Assembly (NCBI GenBank): GCA_013331265.1
Contig: DUGS01000215.1
Coordinates: 7,922 to 15,095, forward strand
DNA: 7,174 nucleotides
Origin: Methanosarcina sp.
Lineage (GTDB): Archaea; Halobacteriota; Methanosarcinia; Methanosarcinales; Methanosarcinaceae
Direction of reading: 5' to 3'
The notes beneath the pieces are model-generated. The model did no database searches. It was not told the origin of the DNA and was given only the letters and a program-made list of their open reading frames with translations. The position numbers and the translations under genes are program-made. This document shows positions 1 to 5,213 of the stretch, piece by piece. Within the stretch, counting starts at the first letter, position 1. Every line of letters begins with the position of its first letter.

Positions 1-245
1 TATCCGAGCGGATGGTCTTCAGTCTCGATAGCAAGCCTTTTGATGCCAGCATTTTTCGGAGGCTCTTTAGGGACTGCCCAGCTTTTAAGGACACCGTCCA
101 TCTCTAGGCGAAAATCATAATGGAGGTTGGTTGCATTATGGCGCTGAACCACAAAAATAGGTTTGCCGGAACTTTTATCATCCCCCATAACAGGGGGTTC
201 GGAAGTCTTTCTAAAATCCCTTTTCTTAGCATATTCCTCAAGCAT
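1..245 (-). CDS. LigD-type DNA 3'-phosphoesterase (partial, N-terminal part)
   Basis: Minus-strand reading frame beginning at the ATG at 243-245 and running off the left edge, giving 81 whole residues. It opens MLEEYAKKRDFRKTSEPP, the usual start of stand-alone LigD phosphoesterase domains, followed by PIFVVQRH, LHYDFRLEMDGVLKSWAVPK and IETEDHPLG. Visible H36, H42, D44, R46 and H78 keep the spacing of the metal and phosphate ligands of Pseudomonas LigD (H42, H48, D50, R52, H84). The family removes 3'-phosphates and 3'-terminal ribonucleotides to leave a clean 3'-OH for DNA repair; free-standing archaeal members, including one from Methanosarcina barkeri, have been characterised. Two in-frame stops lie upstream of this ATG, so the start is well fixed although no strong ribosome site is seen. 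Whether a ligase or polymerase domain follows cannot be seen; archaeal relatives are usually single-domain proteins. Confidence 0.9.
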   Translation of the reverse strand, partial: MLEEYAKKRDFRKTSEPPVMGDDKSSGKPIFVVQRHNATNLHYDFRLEMDGVLKSWAVPKEPPKNAGIKRLAIETEDHPLG

Positions 246-276
246 GGAAGATCAATAGAAAATATGTCAGCGCCGG

Positions 277-342
277 GTATAAATGATTATTCGGCAAAGC
301 TTGAAAAGAAACACACGAAAAAGGACCTGGAAAATATATACG
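277..342 (-). promoter_or_regulatory. Candidate TATA boxes for the 3'-phosphoesterase gene
   Basis: On the minus strand two TATA-like stretches precede the phosphoesterase ATG: CATTTATAC at 277-285, about 35 nt upstream of the start codon, which would give a very short leader, and GTATATATTTT near 332-342, which would give a leader of roughly 65 nt. The sequence alone does not decide between them. Confidence 0.3.
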
Positions 343-365
343 AAAACATAATATTTTCTAAAAGA

Positions 366-392
366 TATCAAAAAGTTAAATATCAAAAAGTT
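366..392 (-). terminator. Oligo-T terminator candidates downstream of the ferritin-like gene, in a 12-bp direct repeat
   Basis: The plus-strand 12-mer TATCAAAAAGTT occurs at 366-377 and again at 381-392. Read on the minus strand this is AACTTTTTGATA twice, two T5 tracts 35-60 nt after the stop codon of the ferritin-like gene. Archaeal transcription commonly ends at such T tracts without a hairpin, so a duplicated terminator is a fair reading; another T6 tract follows near 319. Confidence 0.35.
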
Positions 393-426
393 CGCTTTCT
401 GTTATTCTTATTTAACTGTTCTTAGT

Positions 427-696
427 TCATTTTCTGGCAAGTGAGTAATCTGCGTAAATCATTAAAAACTCCTCATCAGCCTGTAGGAGTACGGTCTCAA
501 ACATGGCGACATGGACCTTTTCCTGTCTTGCGAGATCAAGCAGAATTGTGCGGATTTCCTTATTTTTTGTCAGGTTTGACATCTGTTCATATAGATTGAT
601 TGCGTCCAGTTCTGCGATCATTGCGGCTCTCAGAATTTCCTTATCAAGGTCTTTCTGGCTGGTATTCTCAACTTTTGTAAGTGTTTCCGAAAGCAA
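427..696 (-). CDS. Ferritin-like protein of the encapsulin-cargo type
   Basis: An 89-residue all-helical protein. Residues 20-38 read EILRAAMIAELDAINLYEQ and 52-62 LLDLARQEKVH; both closely match the ferritin-like domain at the N terminus of Pyrococcus furiosus encapsulin. E29, E59 and H62 occupy the positions of the iron ligands in the encapsulated ferritin of Rhodospirillum rubrum (E32, E62, H65). Members of this family are two-helix subunits that dimerise to build a ferroxidase centre, oxidise Fe(II) and normally work inside an encapsulin shell. Here the protein is free-standing, and no shell gene is in the window. The start is TTG at 694-696: an in-frame TAA directly precedes it and a purine-rich site lies 6 nt upstream. 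The tail ending SLARK is short; it might resemble a cargo-loading peptide, but that is weak. Iron storage or oxidative-stress defence is inferred from the family. The gene has its own repeat-rich upstream region. Confidence 0.85.
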   Translation of the reverse strand: MLSETLTKVENTSQKDLDKEILRAAMIAELDAINLYEQMSNLTKNKEIRTILLDLARQEKVHVAMFETVLLQADEEFLMIYADYSLARK

Positions 697-702
697 TTAT
701 TT

Positions 703-709
703 ACCCCCT
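703..709 (-). promoter_or_regulatory. Ribosome binding site fixing a TTG start
   Basis: The minus strand reads AGGGGGT, then TAAATAA before TTG. The spacing of 6 nt, and the in-frame TAA immediately before TTG, rule out any longer protein and make TTG the most likely initiator of the ferritin-like gene. Confidence 0.6.
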
Positions 710-738
710 GTAACTGTGCCCTGTAAGTCTGCATGTAA

Positions 739-773
<35 letters not shown>

Positions 774-794
774 GCTAATAAAATTTAAGTTAAT

Positions 795-807
795 AAAATA
801 TATTACA
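795..807 (-). promoter_or_regulatory. Likely TATA box of the ferritin-like gene
   Basis: The minus strand reads TAATATATTTTAT here. A start site about 25 nt further on would fall near 777, at the edge of the AAAT tract, giving a leader of about 80 nt. A second minus-strand TATA-like sequence, TATATAATAC at 921-930, is an alternative that would make a leader of about 200 nt. Confidence 0.4.
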
Positions 808-812
808 TTGAC

Positions 813-857
813 ATTAGAGAGATCTGATATTAGAGAGATCTGATATTAGAGAGATCT
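813..857. repeat. 16-bp tandem repeat (2.8 copies), possible operator array
   Basis: The unit ATTAGAGAGATCTGAT is at 813-828 and 829-844, with a third copy, 13 bases long, at 845-857. Each copy has a palindromic AGATCT core (820-825, 836-841, 852-857), exactly 16 bp apart. The array lies directly upstream of the likely TATA box of the ferritin-like gene, where an archaeal activator could bind. That regulatory role is inferred from position only. Confidence 0.85.
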
Positions 858-932
858 TTATCTGTTTGCAGCTTCTCTCATTTTAATCAAAGTTGCGCTG
901 ATGCACACAGCAACAATTATGTATTATATACC

Positions 933-948
933 AAAAATTAATAAAAAA
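933..948 (-). terminator. Oligo-T terminator candidate after the small membrane protein gene
   Basis: The minus strand has a T6 tract (943-948) followed by a T5 tract (933-937), beginning 20 nt after the stop codon of the 60-residue reading frame. Such paired T tracts fit archaeal termination and would separate this small gene from the ferritin-like gene downstream. Confidence 0.4.
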
Positions 949-984
949 GTTAGAAATTTAAGTTATGTTAGAAACTTAAGTTAT
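949..984. repeat. 18-bp tandem duplication
   Basis: GTTAGAAATTTAAGTTAT (949-966) is followed directly by the same 18-mer with one change, T to C (967-984). The second copy has a 10-bp palindrome, AACTTAAGTT (973-982), and covers the stop codon of the 60-residue frame, so the duplication sits on that gene's 3' end. Confidence 0.8.
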
Positions 985-1150
985 ATATGTTCAACTTGAC
1001 CAGTATGGCAATTGTAAAAATATTCAACACTAAAAAAATAATAACTGGAATTGCCATGTCTGCCAGCATACTCATCCACGTATTTTCGATCTTTTTATCC
1101 CAAGCAGCGAAATATTCTAGATTCTTATGTTTTGTAGGCTTAAACTGCAT
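968..1150 (-). CDS. Small hypothetical membrane protein
   Basis: A 60-residue reading frame that I do not recognise. It has a charged, aromatic N-terminal half (residues 1-30, six lysines) and one strong hydrophobic segment at about residues 32-52 (MAIPVIIFLVLNIFTIAIL), then a short tail, so a single-span inner-membrane peptide is likely. The ATG at 1148-1150 is preceded by GAGGA with an 8-nt spacing (GAGGAAAACAAATG), a convincing ribosome site, and T tracts follow the stop. A TATA-like ATTTAAATAG near 1290-1300 could drive it through a long leader. The opposite strand is also open across the same bases (987-1256), but that frame is Phe/Ile-rich as expected of the complement of a membrane segment. 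Function unknown; reality of the gene is only moderately supported. Confidence 0.5.
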   Translation of the reverse strand: MQFKPTKHKNLEYFAAWDKKIENTWMSMLADMAIPVIIFLVLNIFTIAILVKLNIYNLSF

Positions 1151-1618
1151 TTGTTTTCCTCGATTTCCAGGTACGTTTTTGATAGTCTTGCTGTTTCGTG
1201 ATTTCTTCCCTTCAGTAGTTTTTTCCTTTCATTTCTTAATAAGTAATGATTCGTGAGTATATCGGCAAGCAGAAGATTAAAAGCCAGATTCTATTTAAAT
1301 GCCAGATTATCTTAATAGTATCTCCGCACATTAGATAGGTAGATTAAACAGGTAGTAATGATTTCAGTTATATTAAAAAAGATTAATAAATTTCTATATA
1401 AATTTTTATAGTTACTCAATATTCGGTCTGTTTGGCTTAAGAATAGAAACTACTCCGTAGCTAAACACCAAAAAACAGTGATGTTCACTGGTTCACATAA
1501 AACTATTAAACCATCCATATTATATAAATATTGAGCCTATCCCATAACTCAAAAATGCGTCTCTAAATCTTGAATTTGGAACAATTTTTGATTTTTATGT
1601 CTTCGATTTTGGAGAGGG
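1151..1618. other. AT-rich intergenic region without a recognisable gene
   Basis: No convincing coding frame on either strand. It holds plus-strand TATA-like CTATATAAAT near 1394-1403; a small hairpin at 1476-1490 (CAGTG, 5-nt loop, CACTG) followed on the minus strand by T6 (1470-1475), resembling an intrinsic terminator for transcription coming from the 75-residue gene; and an IS-end-like sequence at 1532-1549. I see no tRNA or known ncRNA. Confidence 0.5.
1532..1549. other. Possible solo insertion-sequence terminal repeat
   Basis: GAGCCTATCCCATAACTC resembles the GAGCCTRTCCCAAAA-type ends I recall for some IS5-like elements. About 65 bp inward an ATG (1597-1599) opens the short frame MSSILERVNILPF, ending at 1638; a transposase start at that distance would fit, but no transposase follows and no matching inverted end is in the window. 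It could be a decayed fragment or chance. Confidence 0.25.
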
Positions 1619-1661
1619 TTAACATATTACCATTTTAAGAATTAACATATTACCATTTAAG
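1619..1661. repeat. 23-bp period direct duplication
   Basis: TTAACATATTACCATTTTAAG (1619-1639) recurs at 1642-1661 with one T fewer in the T run. The two copies lie 30-80 bp beyond the 15-bp array and make this stretch unusually repetitive. Confidence 0.8.
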
Positions 1662-1694
1662 GAAAACCCAGATTGTAAGTAATTGATACCATCA

Positions 1695-1769
1695 TACCAA
1701 CCTTTACCTTACCAACCTTTACCTTACCAACCTTTACCTTACCAACCTTTACCTTACCAACCTTTACCT
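1695..1769. repeat. 15-bp minisatellite, five perfect copies
   Basis: Five identical head-to-tail copies of TACCAACCTTTACCT fill 1695-1769. On the minus strand the unit is AGGTAAAGGTTGGTA, and its first copy starts at the base following the stop codon of the 75-residue gene, so the array would be the beginning of that gene's 3' UTR. Perfect identity points to recent slippage expansion. Each unit carries three GG pairs on the minus strand, so the RNA has 15 GG steps and could form two-tier G-quadruplexes. There are no unique spacers, so it is not a CRISPR array. Confidence 0.95.
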
Positions 1770-1997
1770 TTAAACCTCAAAAGGATAAACTTCCTCCCAT
1801 TTATCACCTATTATCGAACTAATACCTCCTTCCTCTACCCTCATCTGCATTGTATCCCCCTCTAACCTGATTGTTATGAGGTTTCCATTTTCGTAATAAT
1901 CGCATTTAACAGGAGAAGAATCTCCATTGTGTAGGAGGGCAGTTCCGCAGTCATACAAAACAAGATAGTTGTTTCCAGATTTGAATTTTCGCTTCAT
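1770..1997 (-). CDS. Hypothetical 75-residue protein
   Basis: Not recognised. The protein begins MKRKFKSGNNYLVLYDCGTALL and is rich in short alternating hydrophobic stretches (YLVLYDC, LITIRLEGD, MQMRVEEG, WEEVYPFEV), which suggests a small beta-rich cytoplasmic fold; there is no signal peptide or membrane segment. Two cysteines (C17, C32) are present without a zinc-type motif. The gene has a full set of expression signals: a minus-strand ACATATAAAAAA TATA box at 2041-2052, a predicted transcript start near 2022, GAGGA as ribosome site 10 nt before ATG, and a TAA stop. The ribosome site is inside a perfect 10-bp palindrome, AGGACGTCCT. The 15-bp minisatellite starts at the base after the stop. 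It is likely a real gene of unknown function. Confidence 0.6.
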   Translation of the reverse strand: MKRKFKSGNNYLVLYDCGTALLHNGDSSPVKCDYYENGNLITIRLEGDTMQMRVEEGGISSIIGDKWEEVYPFEV

Positions 1998-2040
1998 GTG
2001 AAGGACGTCCTCAATAATTTTGTTCTATGGCCTCTAGAAA

Positions 2041-2052
2041 TTTTTTATATGT
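2041..2052 (-). promoter_or_regulatory. TATA box of the 75-residue gene
   Basis: ACATATAAAAAA on the minus strand, about 50 nt upstream of the ATG at 1997. A start site 25 nt on gives a leader of about 25 nt containing GAGGA. Confidence 0.45.
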
Positions 2053-2117
2053 TTAATGGTGCCTCTCTTTATTAATTTTTTCAATGATTATTTGGTTTTT
2101 CCTTGATACTTATGCCC

Positions 2118-2129
2118 TAAATATATTTT
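2118..2129 (+). promoter_or_regulatory. TATA box ahead of the frame starting at 2167
   Basis: TAAATATATTTT on the plus strand, 40-50 nt before ATG 2167. The predicted start site near 2148 is just upstream of the GAGGACGGG ribosome-site-like sequence at 2152-2160. The full set of signals argues that a gene started here, now or in the past. Confidence 0.35.
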
Positions 2130-2166
2130 CACTGATAACTTAATTTAATTTGAGGACGGGAAAACT

Positions 2167-2445
2167 ATGAAGACTGGAATGGTTTTCAATATTTATGGGC
2201 ATCTTCACCAGCAGCTTATCTGGCAGCCTGCAGAAAAAAGAAAAAATGAGAGGAGGAGGCTCTCCTTCGTCGAACGTAACAGGAACGACACTGGATTTCT
2301 GATACTTATCTCTTCATTGTCTGTTTTCCGTGTCAGCTGTATGTTCAGAAACCCAGTTCCCTATCAGTTCAAGAGCCGCTGGCGAAATAGTCTCATTAAT
2401 TTTTGCGTATTCGGATGGGGACCCTGTTTGAGCGGTCTGGAATAA
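2167..2445 (+). pseudogene. Possible 5' gene remnant reading into the hydrolase gene
   Basis: An open frame beginning MKTGMVFNIYGHLHQQLIWQ, with TATA box, GAGGACGGG ribosome-like site and 7-nt spacing to ATG. The first 25-28 codons have balanced, coding-like composition, unlike the AT-rich spacer before them. After about residue 23 the frame becomes Lys/Arg-rich across the A-rich terminator of the opposing hydrolase gene, and from 2314 it is simply the complement of that gene. I therefore read it as the 5' end of a gene whose remainder was lost when the present junction formed, though a very short peptide gene or chance cannot be excluded. GHLHQ recalls a metallophosphoesterase motif, but that family's context is missing, so no function is assigned. 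Confidence 0.25.
2233..2266 (-). terminator. Hairpin plus T tracts downstream of the hydrolase gene
   Basis: About 50 nt past the hydrolase stop the minus strand reads GAGAG-CCTCCTC-CTCTC (a 5-bp stem; on the plus strand 2249-2265), then ATTTTTTCTTTTTTC. A hairpin directly followed by two T6 runs has the look of an intrinsic terminator. Confidence 0.5.
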
Positions 2446-3825
2446 GTGATTGAGACCTGGAAGTTCTTTTACCGTATAGTCTCTGTTGCCCCCTGCTTTA
2501 AGGGCTTCTTCTATTGCCTGCAGGTTTTCTTTGGGAGGTACCTGGAGGTCTTTTTCACCGTTTATAGCAAGGACCGGGCATTTTACCTTCATCAAGGTAG
2601 GGACGGGGTCGTATGTAAGGAAAAAGCGCATCCAGGGCGAGATAAGATTCTGGACCTGAGCATTAACCTGAGCGTCAAGGACATCTTCAGAGTAGCCTGA
2701 ATTCATTTTCTCCTTTTCGCTCATGTTTTCCACCTCATCCACTATAAGTTTGCGAAGTTTTTCTGCGGCTATGGTATCATTTTGTTCCTCTTTTATCACA
2801 GAGTACATGCTTTTCATAAGCGCATTATTCCTGGCTATAGTTTCATTGTCTACCCCTTCTGCTCTGGAAATAAGGTCACTCTGGAGGTACGAAATCTCTT
2901 CCCCGGTAATTCCCTGGCCAGCCATTAGCACGATGAATGCAACATCAGGAGACTTCACTGCCACCATCGGAGCAATTAAGCCTCCTTCGCTATGCCCTAT
3001 CAGACCGATCCTGTCAGGGTCTATCTCTTCGCGGCTTTTGAGGTACTCAATTCCGGCAAGTACGTCTCCTGCAAAATCTTCGGTAGTGCCCTGCGAGAAC
3101 GTAGTTGCCTGCGAGAGGTTTCCGGTCGACCCTCCAACACCACGGTCATCGACCCTGAGTACGGCAATTCCCCGGCGAGTAAGATAATCAGAGAGTACAA
3201 GGAACGGGCGATGGCCTAGAATTTCCTCATCACGGTTCTGTGGGCCGGAGCCGGATATCAAAATTACTGCCGGAAAAGGCCCTTCAGACTGCGGAACCGT
3301 TAACGTGCCTGCAAGCTTTACTCCTGCTTCCTCATTTTCATAAACAACCTCTTCTTCGTCATAAGGATAAGGTTTCACAGGGTCCTGTTCTCTTCGTGTG
3401 TCAGGGGTTTCATCTATGCAAGAAAGCACAAGCGGAAGAGCAGATCCAGATTGTTTCCACTCGCCTTCGATTGTTTTTCCGTCCTCTTTGAGTGTCCCGT
3501 CAAAGGCACCTCTTATGGATTTTACTCCCAGGTGCAGATTACCGTCTTTATAAGTGACAACTTCTACGGGTATTCCTTTTACTCCCTGGTCAAGGCTGTC
3601 CATTGTCGCATTAACTGAGCCTTCAGGACTGGTAGAGATGTTAAATAAAAGCCTTATTTCCATTCCACCCTGAACCTTAAGGGTTCCAAGCCAGAGTCCT
3701 TCTATTTCTTCGATAGCCGAATTATTATCAATATTTCCATCAGATGCAGCTGGCTTGGAGATGCAGCCGGAACCAGCTGCGATAATAGCCAATAAGAACA
3801 AACAAATTACAATTTTTTTATTCAT
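2314..3825 (-). CDS. Lipoprotein alpha/beta hydrolase (serine esterase/peptidase-like)
   Basis: 503 residues. Residues 1-20 are a lipoprotein signal peptide (lysines, hydrophobic core, then AAGSG before C21), so the enzyme is probably anchored outside the cytoplasmic membrane. About residues 38-140 form a beta-rich N-terminal domain typical of extra modules on this hydrolase group. From about 160 to 498 lies an alpha/beta hydrolase fold: SGSGPQNRDE (191-200) as oxyanion-side loop, VDDRGVGGSTG (225-235), nucleophile elbow GHSEGG with S279, acid D426 in NGEKDLQVP, and H460 in PGLNHLF, so the catalytic triad is complete. A helical lid insertion spans about 305-400. The architecture suggests an esterase or acyl-peptide-type hydrolase acting on small external substrates; the true substrate is unknown. 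No ribosome site precedes the ATG at 3823-3825, and the TATA box is only 26 bp away, so the mRNA is probably leaderless. It is transcribed divergently from the transporter. Confidence 0.88.
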   Translation of the reverse strand: MNKKIVICLFLLAIIAAGSGCISKPAASDGNIDNNSAIEEIEGLWLGTLKVQGGMEIRLLFNISTSPEGSVNATMDSLDQGVKGIPVEVVTYKDGNLHLGVKSIRGAFDGTLKEDGKTIEGEWKQSGSALPLVLSCIDETPDTRREQDPVKPYPYDEEEVVYENEEAGVKLAGTLTVPQSEGPFPAVILISGSGPQNRDEEILGHRPFLVLSDYLTRRGIAVLRVDDRGVGGSTGNLSQATTFSQGTTEDFAGDVLAGIEYLKSREEIDPDRIGLIGHSEGGLIAPMVAVKSPDVAFIVLMAGQGITGEEISYLQSDLISRAEGVDNETIARNNALMKSMYSVIKEEQNDTIAAEKLRKLIVDEVENMSEKEKMNSGYSEDVLDAQVNAQVQNLISPWMRFFLTYDPVPTLMKVKCPVLAINGEKDLQVPPKENLQAIEEALKAGGNRDYTVKELPGLNHLFQTAQTGSPSEYAKINETISPAALELIGNWVSEHTADTENRQ

Positions 3826-3847
3826 AAAGACTCTGACTCGATAACTT

Positions 3848-3855
3848 ATTTAAAT
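3848..3855. promoter_or_regulatory. Symmetric shared TATA box of the divergent pair
   Basis: ATTTAAAT is a perfect 8-bp palindrome at the middle of the 51-bp gap. Its centre (3851.5) is 26.5 bp from the first base of the hydrolase ATG (3825) and 25.5 bp from that of the transporter ATG (3877), the usual archaeal TATA-to-start distance on both sides. Neither ATG has a clear ribosome site. One element may thus drive two leaderless transcripts in opposite directions. Confidence 0.5.
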
Positions 3856-3876
3856 GTATCAGTTTTTTACTGACTT

Positions 3877-4803
3877 ATGTTCCAGGTAAAAAAAGGCGCC
3901 CATATGGCAGTGCTGCTTGGTTGTATTCTCTACGGGATGACAGGCTTATTTCTTGCCAGTATTCACAACCTGCCCATAGCTTCAATAATATTTTACCGCC
4001 TGTTCTTCGGGCTTATTTTTATATTCACTTATCTTCTGGTAACAAACAGGCTTGGAGAACTGAGACCTGGAAAAAGAAAGTTTCGCCTGCTCTTACAGGG
4101 TATATTTGTCATGGTAAACATGTTCTTTTATTTTCAATGCGTAAAAGAGACCTGTTTCTCCATAGCTATCCTGCTCGAGTATACTGCCCCAATCTACGTA
4201 ATGATGGCTTCACCTTTCATTTTGAAAGAAAATATAGGGAAAGAAAGTATTGCAGCCCTTTTGCTTGCAATTGCAGGTGTCTATCTGGTAATCCAGCCTG
4301 AGGGTGGGTTCGGTACCCTTGAATTTTCCGGAAACCATTTTACAGGAATCGCAACCGGACTCTTTGCGGGTATGGTCCTTGCAGTTATCATTATGAATGT
4401 GAGGGTTCTAAAAAGAGACCACTCTGAATTTGCGATTGCCTTCTGGAGTACTGCTATTAGCTGTCTTTTAATGTTACCTTTTGCTTTTGAGACTCCATTT
4501 TCTTTGCTTGCCCCAAACCTATTCACTCTTGCTGTTTTCGGGATCGTTTCCGTGGGTATAGGAGGAGTCTTAACGACCATTGGTTATGCAAACCTTCAGT
4601 CTCAAACAGGTAGTCTGCTTGCTTTAATTGAGCCGGTTGCAGGTGTCTTTTTTGATCTGGTCTTCCTTGGAGTTTCTCATTCAGCAGGCACACTTGCCGG
4701 ATGTATTCTTGTGCTTGCCGCAGCTTTACTCATCAGTTACAGTGGTTCTTCAAAATCTTCTATAGCACATGCGGATTATCTGGAAAATACAGAAAGTTAC
4801 TAA
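3877..4803 (+). CDS. EamA/DMT-family membrane transporter
   Basis: 308 residues with ten hydrophobic segments at roughly 10-29, 33-55, 68-88, 95-115, 122-141, 156-175, 184-203, 213-235, 246-265 and 271-288: two five-helix EamA repeats, the normal size and topology of drug/metabolite exporters. Family hallmarks are EYTAPIYVMMASPFILKE (101-118) at the end of the first repeat and LALIEPVAGVFFDLVFLG (248-265) in the second. It acts in the cytoplasmic membrane; members export amino acids, nucleosides or drugs, and the substrate here cannot be predicted. ATG at 3877 is chosen because it fits a leaderless transcript from the TATA box at 3848-3855; M10 (ATG at 3904) is an alternative and would lose only a basic N-terminal stretch. 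The tail after residue 289 is hydrophilic. The divergent hydrolase suggests, but does not prove, a shared signal. Confidence 0.92.
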   Translation: MFQVKKGAHMAVLLGCILYGMTGLFLASIHNLPIASIIFYRLFFGLIFIFTYLLVTNRLGELRPGKRKFRLLLQGIFVMVNMFFYFQCVKETCFSIAILLEYTAPIYVMMASPFILKENIGKESIAALLLAIAGVYLVIQPEGGFGTLEFSGNHFTGIATGLFAGMVLAVIIMNVRVLKRDHSEFAIAFWSTAISCLLMLPFAFETPFSLLAPNLFTLAVFGIVSVGIGGVLTTIGYANLQSQTGSLLALIEPVAGVFFDLVFLGVSHSAGTLAGCILVLAAALLISYSGSSKSSIAHADYLENTESY

Positions 4804-4850
4804 ATACTGGGAAATTTGAAAAATCCTGATCACACAGCACTACATTGTTA

Positions 4851-4858
4851 ATTTTTTC
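4851..4858 (+). terminator. Oligo-T terminator of the transporter gene
   Basis: A T6 run (TTAATTTTTTCTC) begins 49 nt after the TAA, without a clear hairpin, as is usual in archaea. A second T6 run occurs near 5018-5023. Confidence 0.45.
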
Positions 4859-5181
4859 TCAATTGAAAGAGGATACCCAAAGGTTCGAAATAATAAATTC
4901 AGAGTTTCAAACCATACGAGTAAACCATACAACTGCGTAAGTCCTGCATTATTAACTTAAGAGAGCTTGACAACATACTCCCTTACAGGAATTCGTAGCA
5001 ATTTCCTTTGTACTTTTTTATTGCTGTGGCGTTACTGCTCCGAAGTCAGGTACTGCAAATATTTGATACTCTCCGATCCAAACGTTGTGCCGAGTTAAGG
5101 ATAATTATTCCTCATCTATTTTTGCCGTACTGTTTGGTAAACAATATAACTGTGGAACTTTAGACCGTCAGAAATCCACTC
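4859..5181. other. Intergenic region without a gene; possible IS end
   Basis: No coding frame of note on either strand in the gap between the converging transporter and 390-residue genes. It contains a 9-bp direct repeat, AAACCATAC (4909-4917, 4922-4930), immediately followed by AACTGCGTAAGTCCTGCA (4931-4948). The complement of the latter, TGCAGGACTTACGCAGTT, recalls terminal repeats of insertion sequences common in cyanobacteria and some archaea. No partner end or transposase is present, so at most this is a decayed remnant. Confidence 0.35.
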
Positions 5182-5188
5182 AAAAAAA
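5182..5188 (-). terminator. T7 terminator of the 390-residue gene
   Basis: On the minus strand a T7 run occurs 25 nt after the stop codon (CATTTTTTTGAG), a good archaeal oligo-T terminator. Confidence 0.5.
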
Positions 5189-5213
5189 TGTATTTTCCTC
5201 TGTGTTTTTGAAT

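Noticed and set aside
120..425. Plus-strand open frame of 101 codons
   Set aside because: Its first part is the complement of the 3'-phosphoesterase gene, whose residues are clearly conserved, and the rest is AT-rich spacer.
987..1256. Plus-strand open frame of 89 codons with hydrophobic content
   Set aside because: It is the complement of the membrane segment of the 60-residue frame, rich in Phe and Ile, and lacks a ribosome site; the minus strand has one.
1394..1500. Small RNA gene
   Set aside because: A TATA-like element and a 5-bp hairpin are present, but no conserved RNA fold is recognisable, and the hairpin is better explained as a terminator on the other strand.
1695..1769. CRISPR array
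   Set aside because: The copies are head to tail with no spacers, and no cas gene is present; the 16-bp array at 813-857 fails for the same reason.
1683..1865. Plus-strand frame encoding a PYQPL pentapeptide repeat
   Set aside because: The repeat peptide is only the translation of the 15-bp DNA array, with no ribosome site; the frame then overlaps the better-supported 75-residue gene.
2446..3491. Several plus-strand open frames across the hydrolase region
   Set aside because: They are antisense to a hydrolase with signal peptide and complete catalytic triad and encode nothing recognisable.
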